In this document: positions 28,526-36,512 of the stretch, one piece after another
Position numbering within the stretch: the first letter of the stretch is position 1
Layout: each line of letters opens with the position of its first letter
DNA from: Streptomyces abyssomicinicus
GTDB taxonomy: Bacteria > Actinomycetota > Actinomycetes > Streptomycetales > Streptomycetaceae
Direction: 5' to 3'
Assembly: GCF_008974245.1 (NCBI RefSeq)
Contig: NZ_BBZI01000006.1
Location: 905,125 to 969,124, forward strand
DNA length: 64,000 nt
Translations under genes and position numbers: made by a program
Notes under the pieces: model-generated
What the model saw: the letters and a program-made list of their open reading frames with translations, nothing else
The model's database searches: none
What the model was told of the DNA's origin: nothing

Positions 28526-29908
28526 ATGACCACACCCACCTCGCTGTCCCGTGCGGCGCACCCGCCGGGCACCCGGTCCACCGGCCGTGCCGGAGGAAAC
28601 CGGGGCGGCGCCGGTACCAGCGGCGGCCGCAAGGCCGCGCTGGCCGCGTTCCTGGGCAGCATGCTCGAGTACTACGACTTCTTCATCTACGGGTCGGCCG
28701 CCGCCCTGGTGTTCCCCGAGCTGTTCTTCCCCTCGGAGAACGCGGCCGTGGGCGTCGTCTCGGCCCTCGCCACCTTCGGCGTCGGCTACGTCGCGCGGCC
28801 GGTCGGCGGGGTCGTGCTCGGGCACTTCGGCGACAAGGTCGGCCGGAAGAAGATCATGATCGTCACGCTGCTCATGATGGGCGCCTCCAGTCTCGCCGTC
28901 GGGTTGCTGCCGACGTACGAGCAGGTGGGCATCGTGGCGCCGGTCCTGCTCGTGCTCGCCCGCCTCGGCCAGGGGCTCTCCGCCGGTGGTGAGGCGGCGG
29001 GGGCCAGCACCCTGACGCTGGAGCACTCCCCCGAGGGGCGCAGGGGCTTCTTCACCAGTTTCGCGATGTCCGGCACGATGGCCGGGATCGTGCTGGCCAA
29101 CTTCGTGTTCATCCCGGTGGCGGCCCTCCCGGAGGACCAGCTGATGTCATGGGGCTGGCGGGTGCCGTTCTGGTTCAGCATCGTCATGATCGTGCTCGCC
29201 TACGTCGTCCGCAGGCGGCTGGACGAGACCCCCGTCTTCGAGGCGGAGGCGGCCGAGGACGACCTCGCGCCCCTCCCCCTGGCGGTCCTCTTCCGCACCC
29301 AGTGGGCCGATGTGCTCAAGGTCCTGTTCGCCTCGCTCTTCGCGGTGTTCCAGACCGTGTTCATGGTGTTCGGCCTGGCGTACGCCACCTCGGAGGAGGT
29401 CGGGCTGGAGCGGGAGACCATGCTGTGGGTGTCCGTGGTCGCCAACGCGGTGGCGGTGGTGGTGGTGCCCGCGGTGGCCGCGCTCTCCGACCGGGTCGGG
29501 CGACGGCCCGTGTGGATCACGGCGGCCGTCAGCTGCTCGGTCCTGGTCTGCGGGTACTTCTGGGCGATCTCGACGGGCGACGTCCTGTTGGTGTTCGTGT
29601 TCGCGGTGCTGCTCAACGGCATCGCCTACTCGGGCATGAACGGCCTGTGGCCCGCGTACTTCTCCGAACTCTTCGCCGCCCGCGTCCGCTACTCCGGTTT
29701 CGCGACCGGCAGTCAGTTCGGCTTCCTCCTGGCGGGGTTCGCACCGGCCATCGGCTTCGCGCTCATGGGGGACGGCGTCGACGCCTGGGTCCCGGTCGCG
29801 GTCTTCGCCGCCGTGTGCGGCGCGGTGTCCGCGCTCGCCGTCCTGGTGGCGCGCGAGACCCACAAGGTCCCCCTGGCCGAGCTCGGGAAGCCGGCTCCGC
29901 GCCGCTGA
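28526..29908 (+). CDS. MFS transporter, metabolite:H+ symporter (MHS) family
   Basis: A 460-residue, 12-helix transporter. The family's hallmark GSMLEYYDFFIYGSAAALVFP begins helix 1, and the loop motif GHFGDKVGRKK follows helix 2, with a second DRVGRRP in the C-terminal half. MHS members import organic acids such as shikimate, 2-oxoglutarate, citrate, proline/betaine or aromatic acids. Its neighbours (IclR, SDR, flavoprotein dehydrogenase) suggest an alicyclic or aromatic acid; this is inference. ATG 28526 follows CGGAGG. The ORF upstream to 28403 lies in the promoter region and is not protein-like. Confidence 0.93.
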   Translation: MTTPTSLSRAAHPPGTRSTGRAGGNRGGAGTSGGRKAALAAFLGSMLEYYDFFIYGSAAALVFPELFFPSENAAVGVVSALATFGVGYVARPVGGVVLGHFGDKVGRKKIMIVTLLMMGASSLAVGLLPTYEQVGIVAPVLLVLARLGQGLSAGGEAAGASTLTLEHSPEGRRGFFTSFAMSGTMAGIVLANFVFIPVAALPEDQLMSWGWRVPFWFSIVMIVLAYVVRRRLDETPVFEAEAAEDDLAPLPLAVLFRTQWADVLKVLFASLFAVFQTVFMVFGLAYATSEEVGLERETMLWVSVVANAVAVVVVPAVAALSDRVGRRPVWITAAVSCSVLVCGYFWAISTGDVLLVFVFAVLLNGIAYSGMNGLWPAYFSELFAARVRYSGFATGSQFGFLLAGFAPAIGFALMGDGVDAWVPVAVFAAVCGAVSALAVLVARETHKVPLAELGKPAPRR

Positions 29909-29958
29909 ACGAGCCCGCCGGCGCGGCCCCGCTCCCACCCCGTACGAAAGGAACCGGC

Positions 29959-30252
29959 ATGCCGGTCTTCGCGGTCACCTACACCTACACCGACGACACC
30001 GCAGGACGTGACGAGCACCGCCCCGCCCACAAGGAGTACCTGGGCGGGCTCGGCGATCAGGGGATCAACCTCTGCTCCGGGCCGTTCGGTGCCGACGAGC
30101 CGCCCGGCGCCCTGCTGCTGATCCGCGCCGCGTCCCGTGAGGAGGCGCTCGCGCACACCGAGGACGATCCGTTCCGGCTGCGCGGGCTGGTCGCCGACGT
30201 CACCGCGCGGGAGTGGACACCCATGCTCGGGCGCCTCGCCGAGCAGATCTGA
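29959..30252 (+). CDS. YciI family protein
   Basis: A 97-residue protein with a ferredoxin-like fold pattern: YTYTDDTAGRDEHRPAHKEYLGGL at the start, then GPFGADEPPGALLLIRAASREEA and a closing REWTPMLG. The His-containing RPAHKEYL segment is the family's proposed active site. YciI relatives include chloro-muconolactone dehalogenases and small isomerase-like enzymes. Its place, 50 bp after the transporter and in the same direction, suggests it acts in the same catabolic route. ATG 29959 follows AAAGGA. Confidence 0.88.
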   Translation: MPVFAVTYTYTDDTAGRDEHRPAHKEYLGGLGDQGINLCSGPFGADEPPGALLLIRAASREEALAHTEDDPFRLRGLVADVTAREWTPMLGRLAEQI

Positions 30253-30266
30253 CCCGGCCCGCGCCC

Positions 30267-30313
30267 GCCTGCCCGGTCACCGCGAACGCCGTGTTCGCGG
30301 TGACCGGGCAGGC
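30267..30313 (+). terminator. Strong hairpin terminator after the YciI gene
   Basis: A perfect 21-bp stem (30267-30287 with 30293-30313) has a 5-base loop and begins 14 bases after the stop. It closes the transporter-YciI unit, so the IclR gene needs its own promoter. Confidence 0.92.
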
Positions 30314-30402
30314 CCGCGCCCCGCGGCCCCGCGTCGGTCGGGGCGGGCGCGCTCAGGTACACACGGGGGGAACTCCGAAGCCGGAACGGAAGGTGATCGT
30401 CC

Positions 30403-31206
30403 ATGGCCAGGTCGAACTCGGGCGAGTCGGTCCTCACGCGCGCGATGCGGATCCTGCGGCTGTTCACGCCCGGCTCCCCCACGCTCACCGTCTCGGAGAT
30501 CTCCCGCAACGCCGGCCTCCCGGTGGCCACGGCCCACCGGATGGTCAACGAACTCGTCGCGCTCGGAGCGCTCGAGCGGACCGAGGGACGACGCGTGCGC
30601 ATGGGGTACCAGCTGTGGGAGCTGGCCTCCCGCTCGTCGCGCGCCCTCGGGCTGCGGGAGGCGGCGATGCCCTTCATGGAGGACCTCCAGGCGGTGGTGA
30701 AGCACCACACCCAGATCGGGGTGCTGGAGGGCGACGACGTGCTCTACCTCGAACGTCTCTCCGCGCGCGGCGCCGTCCGCAACATCACCAGGATCGCCGG
30801 CCGGCTCCCCGTCCACGCGACCTCCGCGGGTCTGGTGCTGCTCGCGCACAGCCCGGCCGAGTTCCAGGAGGAGGTGCTGTCGCGGCCGCTGGAGCGGTAC
30901 ACCGACCGGACGGTCCCCGATCCCGCCCGGCTCCGCTCACTGCTGGCACAGGTGCGCCGTGAGGGCTTCGTCGTCGCGGCACGGATGATCAGCGAGGCGG
31001 GCACCGGCGTCGCCGCCCCGGTCCGGGACGCCGACGGGAAGGTGGTGGCGGCGCTGTCGGTCGTGATCCCCGCCTCGGACCCCAACCCCCGCACGCTGGT
31101 CCCCGCGCTGCTGGCGGCGAGCCGCGGCATCACGCGTTCCATGGGCGCACGCGACCCGGGCGCCGACGTGCTCCGCGGCCACGGCCCGAAGCCACGTTCC
31201 CATTGA
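30403..31206 (+). CDS. IclR family transcriptional regulator
   Basis: A 267-residue regulator. The N-terminal winged helix-turn-helix covers about residues 8-70 (LTVSEISRNAGLPVATAHRMVNELVALGAL). The C-terminal GAF-like effector domain includes RNITRIAGRLPVHATSAGLVLLA and GVAAPVRDADGKVVAALSVV. IclR proteins near catabolic genes bind the substrate or an intermediate. Its predicted targets are the transporter and the dehydrogenase pair. ATG 30403 follows GGAAGG at a rather long spacing. The stop codon lies inside the second operator-like site. Confidence 0.95.
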   Translation: MARSNSGESVLTRAMRILRLFTPGSPTLTVSEISRNAGLPVATAHRMVNELVALGALERTEGRRVRMGYQLWELASRSSRALGLREAAMPFMEDLQAVVKHHTQIGVLEGDDVLYLERLSARGAVRNITRIAGRLPVHATSAGLVLLAHSPAEFQEEVLSRPLERYTDRTVPDPARLRSLLAQVRREGFVVAARMISEAGTGVAAPVRDADGKVVAALSVVIPASDPNPRTLVPALLAASRGITRSMGARDPGADVLRGHGPKPRSH

Positions 31207-31214
31207 GCGGAAGG
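31197..31214. promoter_or_regulatory. IclR-type operator candidate 2, overlapping the iclR stop codon
   Basis: TTCCCATTGAGCGGAAGG shares the core CCATTGRGCGGAA with the site at 28407-28423. The IclR gene's TGA (31204-31206) is inside it. It lies about 245 bp before the short-chain dehydrogenase start, in a gap that otherwise holds no visible gene. Confidence 0.55.
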
Positions 31215-31455
31215 CGCGTTGTGGGCCGCCTCGGCCGCGCTGCACGCTGAGCGCACCGCCGGCCCAGGGACGGTTCGGCGGGCCCACCACCTCTCCTGAC
31301 GAGTGCTCTCCCCGCCCGCACCGCGCGAGGAGGCCGCCACCCACGGCGTCGAGCGTCACCGACGTCGTCGACCGGGACCGGCTCGGCGGACACCACCGGC
31401 CGCGGCACCCCGGCACCCGTCCGGTCGTGGGACCAGCGAACGAAGGAACACACGC

Positions 31456-32226
31456 ATGAACGCTGATGGGCAGCGCACGGGACGGGTTGCCGGAAAGGTC
31501 GCGATCGTCACCGGAGGCAGCGGTGACCTGGGCGCCGCCGTCGTCCGTATGCTCCACACGCACGGCGCCACGGTCGCCAGTTTCGACCGGTCGGCGCCCG
31601 CCGAGGACCGGGGCACCGACGCCGTGGCCGACTGGACCCTGGACATCACCGACGCCGCCCAGGTCGAGAACGCGGTGCGGCAGGTGACCGAGCGGTTCGG
31701 CGCACCCGACGTCCTGGTCAACGCGGCCGGGATCCTGGGACGTCCGGCCCCGTCGCACGAGTCGACCGAGGACGAGTTCGACGCGGTCTTCGGCGTCAAC
31801 GTCAAGGGCACCTGGCTGGCGACCAAGTACGTCGTGCCGTCCATGATCGAGCGCGGCGGCGGCAGCATCGTGAACTTCTCCTCGATCCACGGCCTCACGG
31901 GCGGCGGCAACGTGCCGCTCTACCACGCCTCCAAGGGCGCGGTCCGGCTGCTGACCAAGGCGGACGCCGTCGTCTACGGCCCGTACGGGATCCGCGTCAA
32001 CTCCGTCCACCCCGGCTCCATGGCCACCAGGATGAGCCGCTCCTCCGCGGAGCGCAGCCCGCTGGGCGCCGAGGAGTACTACCGGCAGCTGGTCTCGGGG
32101 AACCCGATCGCCCGCCAGGGCGAACCGGAGGAGATCGCCTACGCGGTGCTCTACCTGGCCTCCGACGAGTCGTCGTTCACCACGGGCACCGAGCTCGTGG
32201 TCGACGGCGGCTACACCGCCCACTGA
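31456..32226 (+). CDS. Short-chain dehydrogenase/reductase (SDR)
   Basis: A 256-residue classical SDR: cofactor loop TGGSGDLG at 19-26, NAAG in VLVNAAGILG, catalytic Ser in NFSSIHG, and Tyr156-x3-Lys160 in YHASKG. The PG motif HPGSMATRM follows. Asp at the end of beta-2 (SFDRS) favours NAD over NADP. It probably oxidises a hydroxyl to a ketone on a ring or acid substrate, handing it to the flavoprotein encoded 50 bp downstream; this order is inference. ATG 31456 follows GAAGGA. Confidence 0.93.
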   Translation: MNADGQRTGRVAGKVAIVTGGSGDLGAAVVRMLHTHGATVASFDRSAPAEDRGTDAVADWTLDITDAAQVENAVRQVTERFGAPDVLVNAAGILGRPAPSHESTEDEFDAVFGVNVKGTWLATKYVVPSMIERGGGSIVNFSSIHGLTGGGNVPLYHASKGAVRLLTKADAVVYGPYGIRVNSVHPGSMATRMSRSSAERSPLGAEEYYRQLVSGNPIARQGEPEEIAYAVLYLASDESSFTTGTELVVDGGYTAH

Positions 32227-32276
32227 GCTCCGCACCCGAGTCGAGCAAGCCCGTACCCGAGAGAAGGTGGACTGAT

Positions 32277-34025
32277 ATGAGCAAGCAGACCTACGAGTGC
32301 GACGTGCTCGTCATCGGCTCCGGCGCCGCCGGGGTCTCGGCCGCGCTGAAGGCGAAGCAGCAGGGCCTGGACGTGCTGGTCGTCGACAAGGAGCCGTACC
32401 TGGGCGGCACCACCGCCGTCTCCGGCGGCTGGCTGTGGGTTCCCGGCAACCGGCAGGGCGTCGCCGAGGGCGACACCCGGGAGGAGGCCGAGACCTACAT
32501 CAGGACGCTGGCGGGCGACTCCTACGACCCCGAGGCGGTCGGGTCCTTCCTCGACCTGGTGCCCGAGGCACTGGACTTCTTCGAGAACGAGGCCGGCGTC
32601 GAGTTCCACTACCCGGAGACGGCGCCGGACTACCAGATGGACACCCCGGGCGCGCGGAGGTCGGGCCGGGCCCTGACGGTGAGCAGGGCCGGTGGCCGGA
32701 TGCTCGGGAAGAACCGGCTGCGGGTCCAGCCCTACCTGTACACGTACACCGTGTTCGGCTACATGCCGGAGATCGGACCGGACATCGCCACGTTCATCAA
32801 GGCGAACCGCTCCCTCAAGGCGTTCCTCCACGTCCAGCGGCGGGTGATAAGGACCTGGGTGGAGCGGCTGCTCTTCCGCCGGGCGTTCACCCGCACCAAC
32901 GGCAACGCGCTGATGACCCGCATGCTGGCGAGCGCCGGCGACATGGGCATCCCCCTGTGGACCGACGCCAGGGTCACCGAGATCCTCAAAGGCGACGACG
33001 GTGTGGTGAACGGCGCCGTGCTCACCGGCGCGCGTCCGGGTGCCGTGCGCGCCAGGTACGGCGTGGTCGTCGCGGCCGGCGGCTTCTCCGGCAACGCCAT
33101 GCTGCGCACCCGGACCTTCCGGCACGACCCGCGGGGCGACGACCACTTCACGCCCACCATCGGCCACCAGGGCGACAGCTACTTCCTGGCCGAGCGGCAC
33201 GGCGGTGTGCTCGACACCCGGCCGCACCAGCCGGCGTCCTGGGGCCCGGTCACGGTCTGGAAGAACCTGCGCGGGCAGGACCGCGTCTTCCCGCACCTGC
33301 GCGCGTTCGGCCTGCCCGGCCTGATCGCGGTCAACCGCAAGGGCGAGCGGTTCGCCAACGAGTCGTTCTCCTACCACGACTTCGGCGTGGAGATGATCAA
33401 GGAGAACGCGGAAGAGCGCGACACCTTCGGGTGGATCATCGCCGACCGGAAGGCCATGCGCACCTACGGCATCGGCTACGCCAAGCCCTGGCCGCTGCCC
33501 ACCTGGTACTACAAGAAGGTCGGCTACCTCGTCGAGGGCTCCTCGGTGCAGGACCTGGCCGACAGGATCGACGTGCCGGCCACCGCCCTGGAGCGCACCC
33601 TGGCCGAGTTCAACGCCGACGCGGCCGAGGGACGCGACGGGAGGTTCCAGCGTGGTTCGAACTGGTTCCACCACTTCAAGGGCGACATGGAGCACAAGCC
33701 CAACCCGAACCTCGCCCCCATCGACAAGGCGCCCTACTACGCCGTGAAGATCCAGATGGGCGACCTGGGCACCTACGCCGGGCTGACGGTGAACGGCCGC
33801 TCGGAGGTCGTCACGGCGGAGGGCGAGGCGGTGCCCGGCCTCTACGCCGTCGGCACCGCGGCCGTCAGCGTCTTCGGGGGCGGCTACCCGGGATACGGGG
33901 CCAACATCGGCCCGGCCATGGTCTTCGGCTACCAGGTCGGCAGGGACATCGCCCGGCACGCCGCGGAGCGCGCCGGCCGCCGGGCCGTCCCCGCGTCCGC
34001 ACGGGCCGCCGGGCGGGCGGGGTGA
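32277..34025 (+). CDS. FAD-dependent dehydrogenase, fumarate reductase/KstD-like flavoprotein
   Basis: A 582-residue flavoprotein. The dinucleotide motif GSGAAG is at 14-19, followed by GGTTAVSGGWLWVPGN, which resembles the 3-ketosteroid delta-1-dehydrogenase opening. The C-terminal FAD contact is GLYAVGTAAVSVFGGGYPGYGANIGPAMVFGYQVGRD. The Tyr-rich centre (YLYTYTVFGYMPE; ASWGPVTVWKN) suits a ring-desaturating enzyme more than a true fumarate reductase, so introduction of a C=C next to a carbonyl is likely. The substrate is unknown. GAGAAGG precedes ATG 32277. It is the last gene of the SDR unit. Confidence 0.9.
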   Translation: MSKQTYECDVLVIGSGAAGVSAALKAKQQGLDVLVVDKEPYLGGTTAVSGGWLWVPGNRQGVAEGDTREEAETYIRTLAGDSYDPEAVGSFLDLVPEALDFFENEAGVEFHYPETAPDYQMDTPGARRSGRALTVSRAGGRMLGKNRLRVQPYLYTYTVFGYMPEIGPDIATFIKANRSLKAFLHVQRRVIRTWVERLLFRRAFTRTNGNALMTRMLASAGDMGIPLWTDARVTEILKGDDGVVNGAVLTGARPGAVRARYGVVVAAGGFSGNAMLRTRTFRHDPRGDDHFTPTIGHQGDSYFLAERHGGVLDTRPHQPASWGPVTVWKNLRGQDRVFPHLRAFGLPGLIAVNRKGERFANESFSYHDFGVEMIKENAEERDTFGWIIADRKAMRTYGIGYAKPWPLPTWYYKKVGYLVEGSSVQDLADRIDVPATALERTLAEFNADAAEGRDGRFQRGSNWFHHFKGDMEHKPNPNLAPIDKAPYYAVKIQMGDLGTYAGLTVNGRSEVVTAEGEAVPGLYAVGTAAVSVFGGGYPGYGANIGPAMVFGYQVGRDIARHAAERAGRRAVPASARAAGRAG

Positions 34026-34104
34026 CCGGCCACCGGGCCGGCCACCGGGCCGGCGACTGAGGCGGCGACCGGGCCGTACCGCGACGTCACGCACCCCGCG
34101 GCAG

Positions 34105-34140
34105 GCCGCGGTCCCGCCGGGATCCCGGCGGGGCCGCGGC
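34105..34140. terminator. Hairpin terminator between flavoprotein and ABC genes
   Basis: An 18-bp stem with one G-U pair (34105-34122 with 34123-34140) sits 79 bases after the flavoprotein stop and just before the convergent ABC ATPase stop. Confidence 0.82.
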
Positions 34141-34155
34141 CGGTCGGCTCCGGCG

Positions 34156-34824
34156 TCAGGACGGCACGAGGGCACCCTTGCGGAGGGTGACCAGCCGCGG
34201 GGCCTGCCGGGCCAGGTGGGAGTCGTGGGTGACCATGACGAAGGTCAGCCCGTGCTCCTTGCAGCGGGTCTCCAGCACGTCCATGATCTCGTCCCGCGTG
34301 GACTCGTCCAGGTTGCCCGTGGGCTCGTCCGCGAGCAGCACCTTCGGCTCCTTGACCAGCGCCCGCGCGATCGCCACCCGCTGCTGCTGGCCGCCGGACA
34401 GTTCACCCGGGACGTGTCCCCGCCGCTCCCCGAGTCCCACCGAGGCGAGGGCCTCGGCGGCCCGTTCGCGCCGCTCCCTGGGCTTCACGCCCAGCGGGAC
34501 CAGGGCGGTCTCGACGTTCTCCTGCGCGGTGAGGGTCGGGATGAGGTTGAAGCTCTGGAAGACGAAGCCGATCTTCTCGCTGCGGACCTTCGTCAGGCGG
34601 GCCTCGGAGAGCTGGGCGAGGTCCACGCCGTCGAGCAGCACGCTGCCGGAGGTGGGCCGGTCAAGGCCGCCGAGCATCTGGAGGAGGGTCGACTTGCCGC
34701 CGCCCGTCGGGCCCTGGATGACCAGGCGGTCGCCGTCGGCGATGGTGAGGTCGACCCCGGCCAGCGCGTCGACGACGCCCTTGCCCCGGGTGTAGCGGCG
34801 GGTGACGCCGGTGAGTTCGTACAT
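34156..34824 (-). CDS. ABC transporter ATPase (MacB/LolD type)
   Basis: The 222-residue ATPase has Walker A GPTGGGKST at 38-46, Q-loop FVFQSFNLIPTLTA, signature LSGGQQQRVAIARAL, Walker B VLLADEPTGNLD and the H-loop VTHD. The FNLIPTLT and EPTGNLD wording identifies the MacB/LolD class, which drives mechanotransmission through FtsX-like permeases rather than classic import. It is encoded 41 bp after its permease. The ATG at 34824 follows AGGAG at 10 bases; further upstream codons are not family-like. Confidence 0.94.
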   Translation of the reverse strand: MYELTGVTRRYTRGKGVVDALAGVDLTIADGDRLVIQGPTGGGKSTLLQMLGGLDRPTSGSVLLDGVDLAQLSEARLTKVRSEKIGFVFQSFNLIPTLTAQENVETALVPLGVKPRERRERAAEALASVGLGERRGHVPGELSGGQQQRVAIARALVKEPKVLLADEPTGNLDESTRDEIMDVLETRCKEHGLTFVMVTHDSHLARQAPRLVTLRKGALVPS

Positions 34825-34865
34825 GGTGTCGTTGCTCCTGCGGAGAGGGGAGGGAGGGCGGCCGG

Positions 34866-36371
34866 TCAGGCGACCCGGGCGAGGGCGTCGGCGGGGCGCA
34901 GCCGCGAGGCGCGCCACCCTCCGAAGGCCCCGGCGATCAGGCCGCCCGCGACGGCGAGGCCGACCGCCAGCGCGATCACGGAGAGGCTCACCGGGGCGGT
35001 GAGGGCCACGTCGAGCGTCGTGGAGGCCGCCTGGCGCGCCCCGCCGCCCATGCCGCCGCCACCCGGGCCGCCCATGCCGCCACCCATGCCGCCGCCGGGA
35101 CCGCCGCCCATGGCCGCGCCCGCGCCACCGCCGCCGCCCAGCTGCGCGGAGAGCGACGGGCCGAACGCGGTGATCGCCCACGCGCCGGCGAGCCCGAGCG
35201 CGATGCCCAGCGCGCCGCCCAGCAGACCGGTCACCACGGCCTCGCCGACCACCTGTCCGGTGACCCGGCGCGAACGCCAGCCCAGCGCCTTGAGGGTGCC
35301 GAACTCGCGGACCCGGCGGGAGACCGCGGACGAGGTCAGCAGGCCGGCGACCAGGAACGCCGCCGCCAGGACCACCACGGACAGCCAGCGGCCGACCGTG
35401 ACGGCCAGGCCGGAGGCGGTGGACAGGGACCCGGAGACGGTGTCGGCGAGGTCCTCGGACGTGGTCACGGTGGCGTCCGGAACCGCCTCGAGCACCGCCG
35501 ACTTCACGGCGTCGAGCTGCTGCGCGTCGTCCGCCTGGACGTAGACGGTGGTGATCTTGTCCTTGGCGTCGGCGAGGGTCTGGGCCTGGGCGAGCGGCAG
35601 GTAGACGTCGGCGGTGGCGTCACCGCTGGCCGCCGTGGCCAGGCCCACGATCTCGAAGTCGGTCCCGCCGGCCGAGACCGTGTCGCCGGTCTTCAGCTCC
35701 TGCTCCTTGGCGTAGGCGCTGTCCACCACGGCCACCTTCGCCGAGGTCTCGGACTCCTCGAAGCCGCGCCCGTCGGTGATCTCGGAGGAGGTCAGCGGGC
35801 CCAGGGCGGGCCGGGTGACGTCCGTGCCGTAGACGGAGAAGCTGTCGATGGAGAAGTCGGCGCCGCCGCCGCGCACCTCGCCGCCGGCGCCGCCGCCCGG
35901 ACGGCCGCCGCCCTCGCCCTGCTGGAACTGGCCGGGCGTGAACTCGCCGTCCACCTTGACCACGTTGAGGCTGAGGCCGCCGACCGCGGCGGCCACGCCG
36001 TCCGCCTTGCCCACCGTGGTGACGGTGGCGGAGTCGAGGGTCTGGAAGCCCTGCACCATCACGCGGTCGCTGCTCTGCTTCTCGCCCTCCTCGCCCTCCT
36101 CCCCGTCCTCGCCCTGCTGGGCGTCGAACTGGAAGCGCGGCCGGCGTTCGCCCTCCTCGCCCTCGGCGGGCGGCTCCGGGGCCTTGGTGACGGTCATGTC
36201 CGTGCCGAGGCCGTAGAGCGACTCCAGTACCTGGGCCTGGGCCTTGCCCATGCCCGAGGAGACGGCGTTGACGACGATGACGAGGGCGATGCCGAGCGCC
36301 AGACCCGAGGCGACGACCAGCGCCGCCTTTCTCCGGCGGCGCAGTTCGCGGCGCAAGTAGGTGAAGAACAT
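34866..36371 (-). CDS. FtsX/MacB-type ABC permease with low-complexity extracytoplasmic loops
   Basis: A 501-residue permease with the MacB plan: helix 1 at about residues 16-38, a large extracytoplasmic MacB-PCD domain, and three C-terminal helices ending GGWRASRLRPADALARVA. Two inserts stand out: an acidic stretch (EGEEGERRP ... EDGEEGEEGEK) at about 64-103, and a Gly/Met-rich stretch with repeated GGGMGGG at about 410-446 between the last helices. ATG 36371 is chosen because homologues start with MFFTYLRRELRRRR and TAGCGT (36379-36384, read on -) ends 7 bases upstream without a Shine-Dalgarno. Exported substrate unknown. Confidence 0.9.
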   Translation of the reverse strand: MFFTYLRRELRRRRKAALVVASGLALGIALVIVVNAVSSGMGKAQAQVLESLYGLGTDMTVTKAPEPPAEGEEGERRPRFQFDAQQGEDGEEGEEGEKQSSDRVMVQGFQTLDSATVTTVGKADGVAAAVGGLSLNVVKVDGEFTPGQFQQGEGGGRPGGGAGGEVRGGGADFSIDSFSVYGTDVTRPALGPLTSSEITDGRGFEESETSAKVAVVDSAYAKEQELKTGDTVSAGGTDFEIVGLATAASGDATADVYLPLAQAQTLADAKDKITTVYVQADDAQQLDAVKSAVLEAVPDATVTTSEDLADTVSGSLSTASGLAVTVGRWLSVVVLAAAFLVAGLLTSSAVSRRVREFGTLKALGWRSRRVTGQVVGEAVVTGLLGGALGIALGLAGAWAITAFGPSLSAQLGGGGGAGAAMGGGPGGGMGGGMGGPGGGGMGGGARQAASTTLDVALTAPVSLSVIALAVGLAVAGGLIAGAFGGWRASRLRPADALARVA

Positions 36372-36512
36372 GCGCGGCACGCTAGGTCGGCGCGCTGGCA
36401 ATCCTCGGTGCGTTGTGTGAGAGAAACCGGAGAGGCGCCCGGGGACGTGTGGTCACACGTCCCCGGGCGCCTCGTCCACCGCTCACCGGCGGTGCGGTAC
36501 GGCCGCCGGCGG

